This document shows, piece by piece, positions 17,126 through 25,725 of a stretch of 64,000 nucleotides of DNA. A program made the position numbers and the translations under genes. Numbering within the stretch: position 1 is the stretch's first letter; every line of letters starts with the position of its first letter. Below the pieces are notes generated by a model, which was given only the letters and a program-made list of their open reading frames with translations, did no database searches and was not told where the DNA came from. Source of the DNA: an uncultured Lachnospiraceae bacterium (GTDB lineage: Bacteria; Bacillota; Clostridia; Lachnospirales; Lachnospiraceae); assembly GCA_910579225.1 (NCBI GenBank), contig CAJTTI010000004.1, positions 62,001 through 126,000 of the forward strand. Direction: 5' to 3'.

Positions 17126-18238
17126 TTACTGTTTTCCGGCTGCTTTCACAGTCTCATACAGTCCCTCGCTCCATCCCAGGTTTGCGGTATCATTCTGATA
17201 GAAATACTGACCTGCTTCAATCCACTCAGCTCTCTGCTCATCCGTCAGTTCTGTTACAGTAACGCCTGCCTCATCCAGAATCTTCAGAGCTTCCTCTGTC
17301 GCATCATCCTGAAGCTCGTTATTATACAAACCTGCTTCATCTGCACATTCGCTTAAAATCTGCTGCTGCTCCGGAGTCAGTGACTGATAGAAGGAATCTC
17401 CGCACACCCACATGGAAGTTGCCAGGATATGTCCATCACGCACTACATATTTTGCCACTTCATGGAAGGAACGGTTTGCCAGAGACACAACCGGATTCTC
17501 CACTGCGTCAATGGTTCCAGCCTGTAATGCCTGATATACATCGCCCATATCCATACCTACAGAAGCTGCACCCAGATCGTTGAAAGAAGTGATCGACAGG
17601 TCATTGGAAGACACACGAAGCTTCATTCCTTTCAGGTCCGCCGGAGTGGTCACCGGTTTGATGGACATGATATCACGGGAACCATAGATCCAGTTGGAAG
17701 ACAGCACACGCAGCCCGCCTTTCTCTGCAAGCTGGTCGCAAAGCCCTGCATACCAGTCAGAATCAATAACTGCCCACTCTTCTTCCCATGTATCAAACAT
17801 AAACGGCGCATAGAAGATACCAAAATCCGGCACTCCATAATCCGCAAGAAATGCGCCGTCTGCAACGGTAATTACATTCTCTCCCATGATCATCTGGTCG
17901 ATCAGGTCCGTCTTCTTTCCAAGTGCAGAGTTCGGGAACAGCTCCAGAACAATGCTTCCGCCGGATTTTTCTTCCACCAGCGCTTTCCATTTCTCAACTG
18001 CTTTTGCCGCAGGTTCTGTTGTTGCATTCTCATATCCTACATTAATGGTAACGACATCTCCGGAAGCTGCCGCCGGTGTCTCGGAGGTTTCGCCTTCTTC
18101 AGCAGTATCTGTTTCCGCTTCCGTTTCTGCTCCGTCTGCAGGTGTCGTTGTCTCTGCAGGTTCCGGTGTGGAAGAACCACATGCCGCCAGTGACAGTGCC
18201 ATGGTCATCGCCATAGCCAGTGCAATTGCTTTTTTCAT
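17126..18238 (-). CDS. dctP: TRAP transporter substrate-binding lipoprotein (DctP)
   Basis: A 370-residue secreted binding protein. The signal peptide ends in the lipobox LAAC with Cys20 as the lipidated residue, followed by a Pro/Glu/Thr-rich linker of about 45 residues and the DctP domain (LKGMKLRVSSN; YQALQAGTIDAVENPV, in which the Arg of KLRV is the usual carboxylate ligand). It captures an acidic sugar derivative for the DctQM permease. SD AAGGAGAGG precedes the ATG. The gene lies 81 bases after the dehydrogenase gene, with a small GAGA-loop hairpin between. Confidence 0.95.
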   Translation of the reverse strand: MKKAIALAMAMTMALSLAACGSSTPEPAETTTPADGAETEAETDTAEEGETSETPAAASGDVVTINVGYENATTEPAAKAVEKWKALVEEKSGGSIVLELFPNSALGKKTDLIDQMIMGENVITVADGAFLADYGVPDFGIFYAPFMFDTWEEEWAVIDSDWYAGLCDQLAEKGGLRVLSSNWIYGSRDIMSIKPVTTPADLKGMKLRVSSNDLSITSFNDLGAASVGMDMGDVYQALQAGTIDAVENPVVSLANRSFHEVAKYVVRDGHILATSMWVCGDSFYQSLTPEQQQILSECADEAGLYNNELQDDATEEALKILDEAGVTVTELTDEQRAEWIEAGQYFYQNDTANLGWSEGLYETVKAAGKQ

Positions 18239-18319
18239 TTTTTTCCTCTCCTTAAAATAAATTGTTTTATTATTGCTGTCTTCTCAGACAGTACAATACA
18301 GTGTCGCCCAATGGTCCGT

Positions 18320-19384
18320 TCAGTTGATATCCGTAAAATCAATGCCCACTTTCAACATGCTTCCGCCTTTTGTGCTGAAATCTTCGAATGCCTGTGCAGC
18401 ATCCTGAAAACGGTACACATTAGTAATGATCTTTTCCAGATCCACCTTTCCTTCTTTAACCAGGTCAATGAGTTCCAGAAAATCCTTCTTCAGAGCATTC
18501 CGGCTGCCGAATACATCCAGTTCCTTCTTCTGAAGCAAAGTAAAGTTAAAGTCCAGATTCTGCTTGCCTACGCCGATCAACACTACCTTGCCGCCGAAAG
18601 CCGCACAGTCAACGCAAGACTGGAAGGTAGCCGGCAGACCCACTGCCTCGATACAGACATCGAATCCACTGCCCAATATATTTCCTCCCACTTCTGTGCT
18701 GCCCGTAATCTTCCTCACGGCAGCCTCCAGGCTCTCCGGCCCTTCATTCAGAACAGTTCCAGCAAACCCGAACATCTCTTTGCTGCGCTCTAACTTCTCT
18801 TTTGCTTGGGGAACATCGCACAGATAAACTTCTCCTCCCAGAGCCTTCGCTGCGTTGGCTGCCAGTACACCGATAGTTCCCCCACCGATTACCAGTACTT
18901 TATCGCCAGGTTTGATACCTGCACGCTGTACACCGTGATAACTGATACAGAAAGGTTCAATGGCCGCCAATACTTTTGGCGACAACCCTTTTCCATCATA
19001 GATTCTCTCCACCGGCATGGTAATATACTCACAAAATGCCCCGTCTCTCTGGCACCCCATGGTCTGATTGTCCATGCAGGCATTTACGATGCCTCTCTCA
19101 CAGCTGTAGCAATGTCCACAGTTAAAGTATGGATTGCAGGTGACCACCATTCCCGGCCTCAATCCCTGATCATTTTCATCAATCTCTATAATCTCAGCTG
19201 CAAATTCATGTCCTGGGATCCGCGGATAATCAAAATATGCAAATGTTCCTCTGTACGAACCCAGATCACTTCCGCAGATACCACCATAAAGAACTTTTAA
19301 AAGCGCTTCTCCACTTCTTCGCTTCGGCATCTCGATCTCACGGATCACGACCTTGCCTGGTTCCTCTATGTAGATCGCTTTCAT
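18320..19384 (-). CDS. Zinc-dependent alcohol dehydrogenase, L-galactonate-5-dehydrogenase-like
   Basis: A 354-residue medium-chain dehydrogenase. Catalytic zinc ligands are Cys37 (GICGSD) and His59-Glu60 (PGHEF); structural zinc is held by Cys89, Cys92, Cys95 and Cys103. The NAD loop is VIGGGTIGVLAA. General similarity and context recall LgoD, which oxidises L-galactonate to D-tagaturonate, the substrate of UxaB downstream; this would explain the absence of a uronate isomerase. Other sugar-acid substrates such as L-gulonate remain possible. It is the first gene of the TRAP-larA-uxaBA operon, with SD GAGGAGGT. Confidence 0.85.
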   Translation of the reverse strand: MKAIYIEEPGKVVIREIEMPKRRSGEALLKVLYGGICGSDLGSYRGTFAYFDYPRIPGHEFAAEIIEIDENDQGLRPGMVVTCNPYFNCGHCYSCERGIVNACMDNQTMGCQRDGAFCEYITMPVERIYDGKGLSPKVLAAIEPFCISYHGVQRAGIKPGDKVLVIGGGTIGVLAANAAKALGGEVYLCDVPQAKEKLERSKEMFGFAGTVLNEGPESLEAAVRKITGSTEVGGNILGSGFDVCIEAVGLPATFQSCVDCAAFGGKVVLIGVGKQNLDFNFTLLQKKELDVFGSRNALKKDFLELIDLVKEGKVDLEKIITNVYRFQDAAQAFEDFSTKGGSMLKVGIDFTDIN

Positions 19385-19819
19385 CCCAAACCAACCTCCT
19401 CAAATTTATGTTTTTGTTGGATATAACGTTGTATACATCTTATTCTGATACTAAACTATATCTATGCACTTTGTCAATTACTTTTCTTTCGATTTTGTAA
19501 TTTCTGCTATATTCAACAATTTTCTTTGATTTTTTTATGCATTATGCCAGTCTTTTAACCATATAGCCTCTAATTATATACTTGAACGCCTTCTATAAAT
19601 TGGATGCCTGCAGGCGTTGCAACCAACAATTATTCAAAAGAGACTGTCGAATAATAATCATGTATATTTTGCACAAAAAAACACATGATTGAACTACTTG
19701 CGAAACTTACCATGGAATGTTAGAATAAATTAGCAGAGGATTCCTGCTATACACAGAAGAAAATACAAGCGCAAACGGTATGACTTCCCCTGTCAGAAAC
19801 TCAGAAGGAACACACATTC
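19385..19819. other. Intergenic region between divergent dehydrogenase and GntR genes
   Basis: This 435-base stretch holds no convincing gene. It carries the dehydrogenase promoter: on the minus strand TTGACA (19472-19477), an 18-base spacer and TAGTAT (19448-19453). Between that and the start codon is TTGTATACAT with the palindrome TGTATACA (19430-19437), a plausible FCD-GntR operator. Further on, AATCATGT (19656-19663) and ACATGATT (19683-19690), and ATTATTC/GAATAAT near 19630-19654, form inverted repeats of unknown meaning. The region is A+T-rich. Confidence 0.5.
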
Positions 19820-20482
19820 ATGGAACAATCGACTAAGAACCAACCCCGGAAACAATACGCATACGATTTTATCAAAAAAAGGATTCTGTCTTGCGAATAC
19901 GCTCCAGGCCTTCATCTGAATGAACAGCAGCTCTGCGAGGCTATGGGTGGAATCAGCCGCACTCCGGTCCGGGATGCCGTAAGCCGCCTCGAACAGGAAG
20001 GACTTCTGGACATCCTTCCCAAGAAAGGAATCCTTGTATCTGAACTCCGCTTTGGTGACATCAACCGGATCTTTGAAGTCCGGATGCTGCTGGAGCCATA
20101 CGTGCTGCGTCGTTATGGAAATAATCTGGACACAGATCAGCTGCGGTATTTTGCCCAGATCATGTCTGATCATACAAAAATCCCTTTTGATTCTTTTTAC
20201 GATCTGGATGATCAGTTCCACAATTTTGTTATGAGTGCCATGCATAATCAATATTTAATTGATGCATATCAAAATATCAGCAATTTAAACCAGCGGCTGA
20301 GAATGCTGTCCGGAACCCTTGTGGAAAATCGCCTGGCAGATACTTTTACTGAACACCGCGCAATTATCCGCGCCTGCCAGCAGCAGAACTGGGAGCTGGC
20401 TGCAGAAGCCATGACACAGCATTTGGAGGCGTCCCGGATATCTACATTTCAGATGATCGCAGAAAATGAAGATGGATTTTAA
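19820..20482 (+). CDS. GntR-family regulator, FCD (FadR-like) subfamily
   Basis: A 220-residue regulator. The winged helix occupies residues 1-75 (LNEQQLCEAMGGISRTPVRD, then AVSRLEQEGLL); residues 80-215 are the all-helical FCD domain with candidate metal ligands in DLDDQFHNFV, TEHRAII and TQHLEASR. FCD regulators commonly respond to sugar acids or carboxylates. It sits between the divergent uxa operon and the kdgK-kdgA operon, so control of both is the simplest reading. Candidate sites are TGTATACA at 19430 and two TTCG-N6-CGAA repeats at 20630-20662. Confidence 0.93.
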   Translation: MEQSTKNQPRKQYAYDFIKKRILSCEYAPGLHLNEQQLCEAMGGISRTPVRDAVSRLEQEGLLDILPKKGILVSELRFGDINRIFEVRMLLEPYVLRRYGNNLDTDQLRYFAQIMSDHTKIPFDSFYDLDDQFHNFVMSAMHNQYLIDAYQNISNLNQRLRMLSGTLVENRLADTFTEHRAIIRACQQQNWELAAEAMTQHLEASRISTFQMIAENEDGF

Positions 20483-20592
20483 CCTGCGCAGAGATATGAA
20501 GTCGGAAAACAGAGGCAATACGCTGCTCCCGGGCAGAATCGCCTCTGTTTTTATGTTTCTGTCTTTTGTCTTTTCTTTTTTCGTACTTTCTA

Positions 20593-20662
20593 TTGACAAA
20601 TTCCATAATCATGTTATGATAAATATAAATTCGAAATTGCGAATTTTATTCGTATATGCGAA
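20593..20662 (+). promoter_or_regulatory. kdgK promoter with two TTCG-N6-CGAA operators
   Basis: TTGACA (20593-20598), a 16-base spacer and TATGAT (20615-20620) form a strong promoter. Just downstream are TTCGAAATTGCGAA (20630-20643) and TTCGTATATGCGAA (20649-20662), two near-palindromes 19 bases apart. Such paired sites after the start fit repression, most likely by the FCD regulator upstream. Confidence 0.7.
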
Positions 20663-20684
20663 CTAAATAAAAAGGAGAACGACT

Positions 20685-21782
20685 ATGAATCTGAATCTGA
20701 AACCGGCAGGTGAATGCACATTTGACGCAGTATCTCTCGGCGAAGTTATGCTCCGCCTGGATCCCGGTGAAGGGCGTATCCGTACAGCAAGACAGTTTCG
20801 TGCCTGGGAAGGCGGCGGAGAGTACAATGTGGTCCGGGGCCTGCGCAGGTGTTTCGGTATGCATACTGCTGTCATCACCGCATTTGCAGATAATGAAATC
20901 GGTATGCTGATGGAAGACTTTATTCTTCAGGGCGGAGTTGACACTTCCCTGATCAAATGGATGAAGACTGACGGAATCGGCAGAATATGCAGAAATGGCA
21001 TTAACTTTACTGAGAGAGGATTTGGTATCCGCGGAGCTGTAGGGTGCTCCGACCGTGCCAACACTGCCATCTCTAAAGCAACGCCGGAAGATTTTGACTT
21101 TGAACACATCTTCGGAGAGCTTGGCGTGCGCTGGCTTCACACAGGTGGAATCTATGCTGCATTGTCTGAGCAGGCATGTGAGACGGTCCTTGCAGCTATT
21201 AAAACTGCGAAAAAATATGGAACCATCGTATCCTATGACCTGAACTACAGACCCTCCATGTGGAGCGCTATCGGCGGACAAGAAAAGGCGCAGCAGGTCA
21301 ACAAAGAAATCGCACAATATGTAGATGTCATGATTGGCAATGAGGAAGACTTTACTGCGTGTCTCGGTTTCCAGATCGAGGGGAATGACGCTAATCTAAA
21401 GACGCTTAATATTGACGGATACAAGAAAATGATCAATGAGGCAGTAAAAACTTATCCAAATTTTAAAGCAGTTGCCACCACACTTCGGGAGGTAAAGACC
21501 GCCACAGTCAATGACTGGAGCGCACTTTGCTGGGCAGGTGGAGAGATCTACAAAGCAAAAGATTATAAAGGCCTGGAGATCATGGATCGAGTAGGTGGAG
21601 GCGACTCCTTTGCATCCGGACTGATCTATGGTCTGATAACCACCGGCGACGCTGAGACAGCCGTCAATTATGGTGCGGCACATGGCGCTCTTGCCATGAC
21701 TACCCCGGGCGACACAACCATGGCAGTAAAGAAAGAAGTAGAAGCAATAATGGGCGGTGCAGGCGCCAGGGTCCAGAGATAA
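20685..21782 (+). CDS. kdgK: PfkB-family sugar kinase, probable 2-keto-3-deoxygluconate kinase
   Basis: A 365-residue ribokinase-family enzyme. The family features are an early substrate-binding region (AVSLGEVMLRLDPGEG), YDLNYRPSMW, and the C-terminal signature DRVGGGDSFASGLIYGL with its catalytic Asp. It would phosphorylate 2-keto-3-deoxygluconate to KDPG. The following gene encodes the KDPG aldolase, and UxaA in the neighbouring operon makes KDG, which supports this substrate. SD AAAGGAG precedes the ATG. Confidence 0.88.
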   Translation: MNLNLKPAGECTFDAVSLGEVMLRLDPGEGRIRTARQFRAWEGGGEYNVVRGLRRCFGMHTAVITAFADNEIGMLMEDFILQGGVDTSLIKWMKTDGIGRICRNGINFTERGFGIRGAVGCSDRANTAISKATPEDFDFEHIFGELGVRWLHTGGIYAALSEQACETVLAAIKTAKKYGTIVSYDLNYRPSMWSAIGGQEKAQQVNKEIAQYVDVMIGNEEDFTACLGFQIEGNDANLKTLNIDGYKKMINEAVKTYPNFKAVATTLREVKTATVNDWSALCWAGGEIYKAKDYKGLEIMDRVGGGDSFASGLIYGLITTGDAETAVNYGAAHGALAMTTPGDTTMAVKKEVEAIMGGAGARVQR

Positions 21783-21836
21783 CCCTGCCTGCAGCAGCAA
21801 ATCCCGGATGCGGGACACAAGAAAAAGGAGAAAATC

Positions 21837-22475
21837 ATGAACGAAGTTTTACAGAGAATGCATGAAATTGGTATCATCCCTGTTGTTGTATTAAACGATG
21901 CAAAGGATGCAGAACCCCTTGGAAAAGCCCTCCTGGAAGGCGGACTGCCCTGTGCAGAAGTTACATTCCGTACAGCTGCCGCTGAAGAGTCCATCCGTAT
22001 TATGTCCGAGAAATTTCCAGATCTTCTGGTGGGCGCCGGCACCATTCTGACTACCGAACAGGTTGACCGCGCAGTAGCAGCAGGAGCCAGATTCATTGTA
22101 AGCCCCGGATTGAACCCGAAAGTTGTACAGTACTGTATAGATAAAAATGTTCCCATTACTCCTGGCGTCGTCACCCCTGGCGAGATTGAAAAGGCAATTG
22201 AATTTGGCCTTGAAGTAGTCAAGTTTTTCCCGGCGGAACCCTCGGGCGGACTTCCCATGATCAATGCAGTTGGCGCCGCTTATACTACGATGAAATTCAT
22301 GCCCACAGGCGGTATCAGCGCCAAAAACGTGACTGATTATCTAAAATCCAGCAAGATCCATGCCTGCGGCGGAAGCTGGATGGTAAAAGGAGATTTAATC
22401 TCCGCCGGCGATTTTGACAAGATCAAAGAGCTCTGCCAGGAAGCCGCTCAGATTGTCAAAGAAGTCAGAAAATGA
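21837..22475 (+). CDS. kdgA: KHG/KDPG aldolase
   Basis: A 212-residue class I aldolase of the Eda/KdgA type. The Schiff-base lysine is Lys129 (EVVKFFPAE); Glu41 and Arg45 lie in CAEVTFRT, and GAGTILT is the phosphate-loop region. It cleaves KDPG to pyruvate and glyceraldehyde 3-phosphate, the last step of the pathway encoded from 10846 onward. It follows the kinase by 54 bases with SD AAAAAGGAG. Confidence 0.95.
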   Translation: MNEVLQRMHEIGIIPVVVLNDAKDAEPLGKALLEGGLPCAEVTFRTAAAEESIRIMSEKFPDLLVGAGTILTTEQVDRAVAAGARFIVSPGLNPKVVQYCIDKNVPITPGVVTPGEIEKAIEFGLEVVKFFPAEPSGGLPMINAVGAAYTTMKFMPTGGISAKNVTDYLKSSKIHACGGSWMVKGDLISAGDFDKIKELCQEAAQIVKEVRK

Positions 22476-22885
22476 TATTTTGCCAGATTTCCGGCAGCAG
22501 CCCATACAGCCGAAAGACAACAGGGCTGCTGCAATTTCTCCTGGTTTTATAAAGGGATTGCTGCAAAATGTGCTCCTGTCTGCGTACCCTCCGTGGACAA
22601 GAGGACACTCAGCAATGTTGTATAATGTCTGCAGACAGAGATGCACTTTGCAGCCCTCCCTACTTCTTTGTGTTCTCGAACGATAAAATATTCAAACTGA
22701 CACCTGAGTCATATTTTTCCGCCCACATCCAACTGATGCATATTTTCGAAACAGACAGCAGGCGCTGCTTCATACAAATCCCCACATATAACAACTGAAC
22801 TTGAAATGCAAAAACAAATTCTATATAATAAAAATATCAGAACTATATCTATTTGAAAAAGGCGACAAAATAAGGAGACCTGACC
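22476..22885. other. Intergenic region after kdgA
   Basis: No gene is convincing in these 410 bases. CAGCAGCCC (22495-22503) pairs with GGGCTGCTG (22523-22531), a likely terminator or processing hairpin for kdgK-kdgA though without a clear T run. Near the right end, TTGAAA (22801-22806), exactly 17 bases and TATAAT (22824-22829) form a strong promoter for the operon at 22886. The middle is featureless. Confidence 0.55.
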
Positions 22886-23263
22886 ATGAATGCAGATATT
22901 TTATCCTTTTTTGATCAACACATGAATGCACTTCCACTATATGAAGCCTTTGAACAAAAAGTAATAGAAGATATTGAAAACATACGAATCAAAGTCCAGA
23001 AAAGCCAGATTTCTTTTTACAGCCGGCACCTTTTTGCCTGCGTCTCTTTTGCCCGGGTCTGTAAAAAGAAGGATTGTCCGGCAGTCTGGATCGTGTTGAC
23101 TCTTGGTCTGGATCACCGGCTTGACTCTCCCCGGATTGAGGTCGCCACAGAACCTTACCCCGGGCGCTGGACCCACCATCTGCTTATCTCTGACCCGAAT
23201 GAAATTGATGAAGAGCTGCTTTCATGGATCAAAGAGGCAGCAGCATTTTCCCACAGAAAATAA
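22886..23263 (+). CDS. DUF5655-like small protein
   Basis: A 125-residue soluble protein of unknown function. The run of alternating segments (QISFYSRHLFACVSFARVC; AVWIVLTLGLDHRLDSPRIE; GRWTHHLLISDPNEIDEELL) fits the DUF5655 family as I remember it. It is the first gene after a strong promoter, with SD AGGAG seven bases before the ATG, and is followed after 19 bases by a DUF2200 gene. DUF5655 proteins are often near nucleic-acid-related genes, but no activity can be read here. Confidence 0.75.
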   Translation: MNADILSFFDQHMNALPLYEAFEQKVIEDIENIRIKVQKSQISFYSRHLFACVSFARVCKKKDCPAVWIVLTLGLDHRLDSPRIEVATEPYPGRWTHHLLISDPNEIDEELLSWIKEAAAFSHRK

Positions 23264-23282
23264 TTCCGGAAAACAGGAGGAA

Positions 23283-23648
23283 ATGATGACGAACGAAAAA
23301 GTCTATGCCATGAGTTTTGCAAAAGTCTATCCACTGCTGGTTGCCAAAGCAAATAAAAAAGGCCGGACCCGGGATGAGGTGGATCAGGTTATCTGCTGGC
23401 TGACCGGCTACACGGCAGAAGATATCAAAAATGCGGCCGAAGGCAGTGTATCCTATGGTGATTTCTTCCGAAACGCACCAGCGCCGAATCCCAACCGGAA
23501 ACTGATCAGGGGCGTGGTCTGCGGCATACGTGTGGAAAACGTGGAAGAACCGCTCATGCAGGAGATCCGTTATCTGGATAAACTGGTGGACGAACTGGCC
23601 AAGGGAAAATCCATGGATAAGATCCTGCGCAGACCGGCAGACACCTAA
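23283..23648 (+). CDS. DUF2200 family protein
   Basis: A 121-residue protein starting at ATG 23283, directly after the SD AGGAGGAA. The family signature is clear: VYAMSFAKVYPLLVAKANKK, GRTRDEVDQVICWLTGY, then ERGV-type core RKLIRGVVCGIRVENVEEPL. It is cytoplasmic and of unknown function. Tight spacing to the DUF5655 gene indicates co-transcription. The stop codon forms part of a 24-base direct repeat (see 23642-23730). Confidence 0.85.
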   Translation: MMTNEKVYAMSFAKVYPLLVAKANKKGRTRDEVDQVICWLTGYTAEDIKNAAEGSVSYGDFFRNAPAPNPNRKLIRGVVCGIRVENVEEPLMQEIRYLDKLVDELAKGKSMDKILRRPADT

Positions 23649-23730
23649 AACAATATCCATTTAAAAAGAATGAATGGAAACAGAAAGATCAGCCTGTGCG
23701 TCAAAGCACCTAAAACAACATCCACTTAAA
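23642..23730 (+). repeat. Two-copy direct repeat of 24 bases
   Basis: CACCTAAAACAATATCCATT (start of copy one, 23642-23665) recurs as CACCTAAAACAACATCCACT (copy two, 23707-23730), both ending TTAAA, with 65-base spacing and two mismatches. The first copy includes the DUF2200 stop. It may be the trace of a small tandem duplication before the next gene. Confidence 0.6.
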
Positions 23731-23756
23731 GATTATAAAATAAAAAAAGGAGATCG

Positions 23757-24623
23757 ATGATGTTAAAAGAGAAAAAGATCCTGCCGCCCCCGTGGATCGC
23801 TTATCCAAAGATCGAACGATATTCCATCGGCTGGCGAATGGGCTACGGCGAGGACTATATCTGCAGATGGGGTTCATGGTTCGACGCCCTCACAGAGGAA
23901 GAACAGAAAACCTATCAGGAGCTTTTCCCGGAACCTTTGACCTGGAAAGGATACTGGGAGGAAGAAGATGAATGCAGTTATTTTGAAAGAAACGACTATG
24001 TGATTGAGCTCTGGAATGAGACAGGAACGCCAAAATATTTTGTCGAACAGCTCCGAAAAGACTACGCGGCAGGAAAAAAGTTCCGCTACACCATGTTCTG
24101 GAAACCGGAGCCTTCCCCGGACGGACAACTCACGGAAAGCTGCCTGGGACAATGGTGGAAATCTGATTTCTGGTTCATCTCTCACACATACTGCTGCATG
24201 GAGCAGTTTATGATGGCCAATAAAGCCGAATTATTCGGAGACAAAGAGATCCTCAGCCAGATCCTTGCATGTGAAGACCCGAAAACCATCAAGGCACTGG
24301 GGCGAAAGGTAAGAAACTTCGAGGAAACCGTCTGGAACAAGGTGAAATACTCCATTGTCCTGAACGGCAATTTCCTGAAATTCACCCAGAACCCTGCGCT
24401 CCGGGAATATCTTCTGTCCACCGGTGATGATATCCTCGTAGAAGCCAGTCCGCTAGACGCGGTCTGGGGAATCCGGATGGGCAAAACCAACGAGCATGCC
24501 CAGGAGCCGCTGAAATGGAAAGGTCAGAATCTTCTTGGCTTTGCTCTGATGGAAGTACGCGACGAGATCCGCCGGGTATGGAAGAACGCGGCACTGTGCG
24601 AGGTCGTGGATCAAAAAGATTGA
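23757..24623 (+). CDS. NADAR-domain protein with aromatic-rich N-terminal region
   Basis: A 288-residue protein. Residues 135-280 are a NADAR/YbiA-type domain (CCMEQFMMANKAELFGD; ALGRKVRNFEETVWN; YSIVLNGNFLKFTQNP; EASPLDAVWGIRM; NLLGFALMEVRDEIR). NADAR enzymes are N-glycosidases acting on riboflavin intermediates or removing ADP-ribose from nucleotides and DNA bases. The first 100 residues are rich in Trp, Tyr and Phe (PPPWIAYPKIERYSIGWRMG) and I do not recognise a domain there. It is the last gene of the DUF5655-DUF2200 operon. A bidirectional terminator follows. Confidence 0.85.
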   Translation: MMLKEKKILPPPWIAYPKIERYSIGWRMGYGEDYICRWGSWFDALTEEEQKTYQELFPEPLTWKGYWEEEDECSYFERNDYVIELWNETGTPKYFVEQLRKDYAAGKKFRYTMFWKPEPSPDGQLTESCLGQWWKSDFWFISHTYCCMEQFMMANKAELFGDKEILSQILACEDPKTIKALGRKVRNFEETVWNKVKYSIVLNGNFLKFTQNPALREYLLSTGDDILVEASPLDAVWGIRMGKTNEHAQEPLKWKGQNLLGFALMEVRDEIRRVWKNAALCEVVDQKD

Positions 24624-24638
24624 ACAATCGCGTCTTGC

Positions 24639-24676
24639 AGAAGCAGCCCTGCAGATCACTCTGCAAGGCTGCTTCT
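24639..24676. terminator. Bidirectional terminator
   Basis: AGAAGCAGCC (24639-24648) pairs with GGCTGCTTCT (24667-24676), with an inner CTGCAG/CTGCA extension. It separates the convergent NADAR and short-chain dehydrogenase genes. The T tract is weak. Confidence 0.6.
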
Positions 24677-24702
24677 ATAATATATAAACTTTTAGGAAGA
24701 GC

Positions 24703-25461
24703 TTAGTCCATATGAGATCCGCCGTTGATGTCGATCTCCTCGCCTGTTATATAGGAAGCTTCTCTGGAAGCCAGGAACAGGATCGCGTTGGCAACCTCCT
24801 GGGTCTCGCCCGGGCGTCCCATGGGAATACCGTCGATGACTTTGTCGGCATCTGCCTTCGGAAGGGATTTCCAGATCTCGGTATTAATCAGACCCGGGCA
24901 CACGCTGTTGATGGTGATGCCTTCTGCAGAGATCTCTCTGGACAGATTTTTGGAAAATGCCAGCACTGCCGCCTTGGAAGCCGAGTAGTGCGCTCCGCCG
25001 AAGACGCCTCCGCCTCTTTTGCCGGATACAGAGGACAGGTTCACGATCCTTCCATATTTTGCCGCACGCATGGGCTTCATGCAGGCCTGGGTGCAGAGGA
25101 ACAGACCGAACATATTCACTTCAAAGATTCTTCTCATATCCTCCAGCTTCATATCTTCCACGGTCACTTTCTGAGAGATGCCGGCATTGTTCACCAGTAC
25201 GTCAATGCGGCCGTATTTCTCCATGATGGTGTCCACCATCTGCTGTACGGACTCGGGAGAAGTCACATTGATGGTTACCCCCATGGCCTCTCCGCCCTCT
25301 CCCTCGATCACTGCAACAGTATCTTTGATTCCTTCCTCATTCATATCTGCGATGACCACCACAGCCCCCTGCTTTGCAAACGTGCGGGCGATGGTCCTGC
25401 CGATTCCTTTGGGAGAGCCGCTCCCTGTTACGATGACTACCTGATCATGAAATTCAAACAT
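24703..25461 (-). CDS. Short-chain dehydrogenase/reductase
   Basis: A 252-residue classical SDR. The NAD motif is TGSGSPKGIGRTIA, the structural motif NNAG, and the catalytic residues Ser, Tyr and Lys lie in NLSSVSGKRG and HYSASKAAVLAFSKN; GRPGETQEVANAILFLAS closes the fold. The ATG at 25461 has GGAGG eight bases upstream, better than ATG 25476, which overlaps that SD. It ends the cluster with the split transketolase and a TRAP transporter, so it probably oxidises or reduces a sugar, polyol or hydroxy acid imported by that transporter. Confidence 0.9.
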   Translation of the reverse strand: MFEFHDQVVIVTGSGSPKGIGRTIARTFAKQGAVVVIADMNEEGIKDTVAVIEGEGGEAMGVTINVTSPESVQQMVDTIMEKYGRIDVLVNNAGISQKVTVEDMKLEDMRRIFEVNMFGLFLCTQACMKPMRAAKYGRIVNLSSVSGKRGGGVFGGAHYSASKAAVLAFSKNLSREISAEGITINSVCPGLINTEIWKSLPKADADKVIDGIPMGRPGETQEVANAILFLASREASYITGEEIDINGGSHMD

Positions 25462-25725
25462 GTTCTTATCCTCCATTCAAGTTCTGTTTCTGCCCTGGAC
25501 AATGCTTTCGGTTCCGGAAGAACTTCCAGCAGATTTTCCATCCTGCATTCCTTTTATTCCCTGTTTTTGGCTTCCAATATTAATCCACACAACATACTAT
25601 GTATAAGATAGGATGTTATAGGCTCGATTTTGCCCTGTATTCAGACATCTGAAACTTCTGCACAATCCTATTTGCAGACAGCCGACGGTTTCTGCCAGGA
25701 CGCTTTTACGGTCAGACGACTGTAT

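Noticed and set aside
19625..19700. Inverted repeats with AAGAGACTGTCG, reminiscent of an insertion-sequence end
   Set aside because: No matching second end, no transposase remnant and no target duplication could be seen.
22414..22686. 90-codon frame across the end of kdgA and the following gap
   Set aside because: Starts inside kdgA in another frame, no SD, low-complexity tail.
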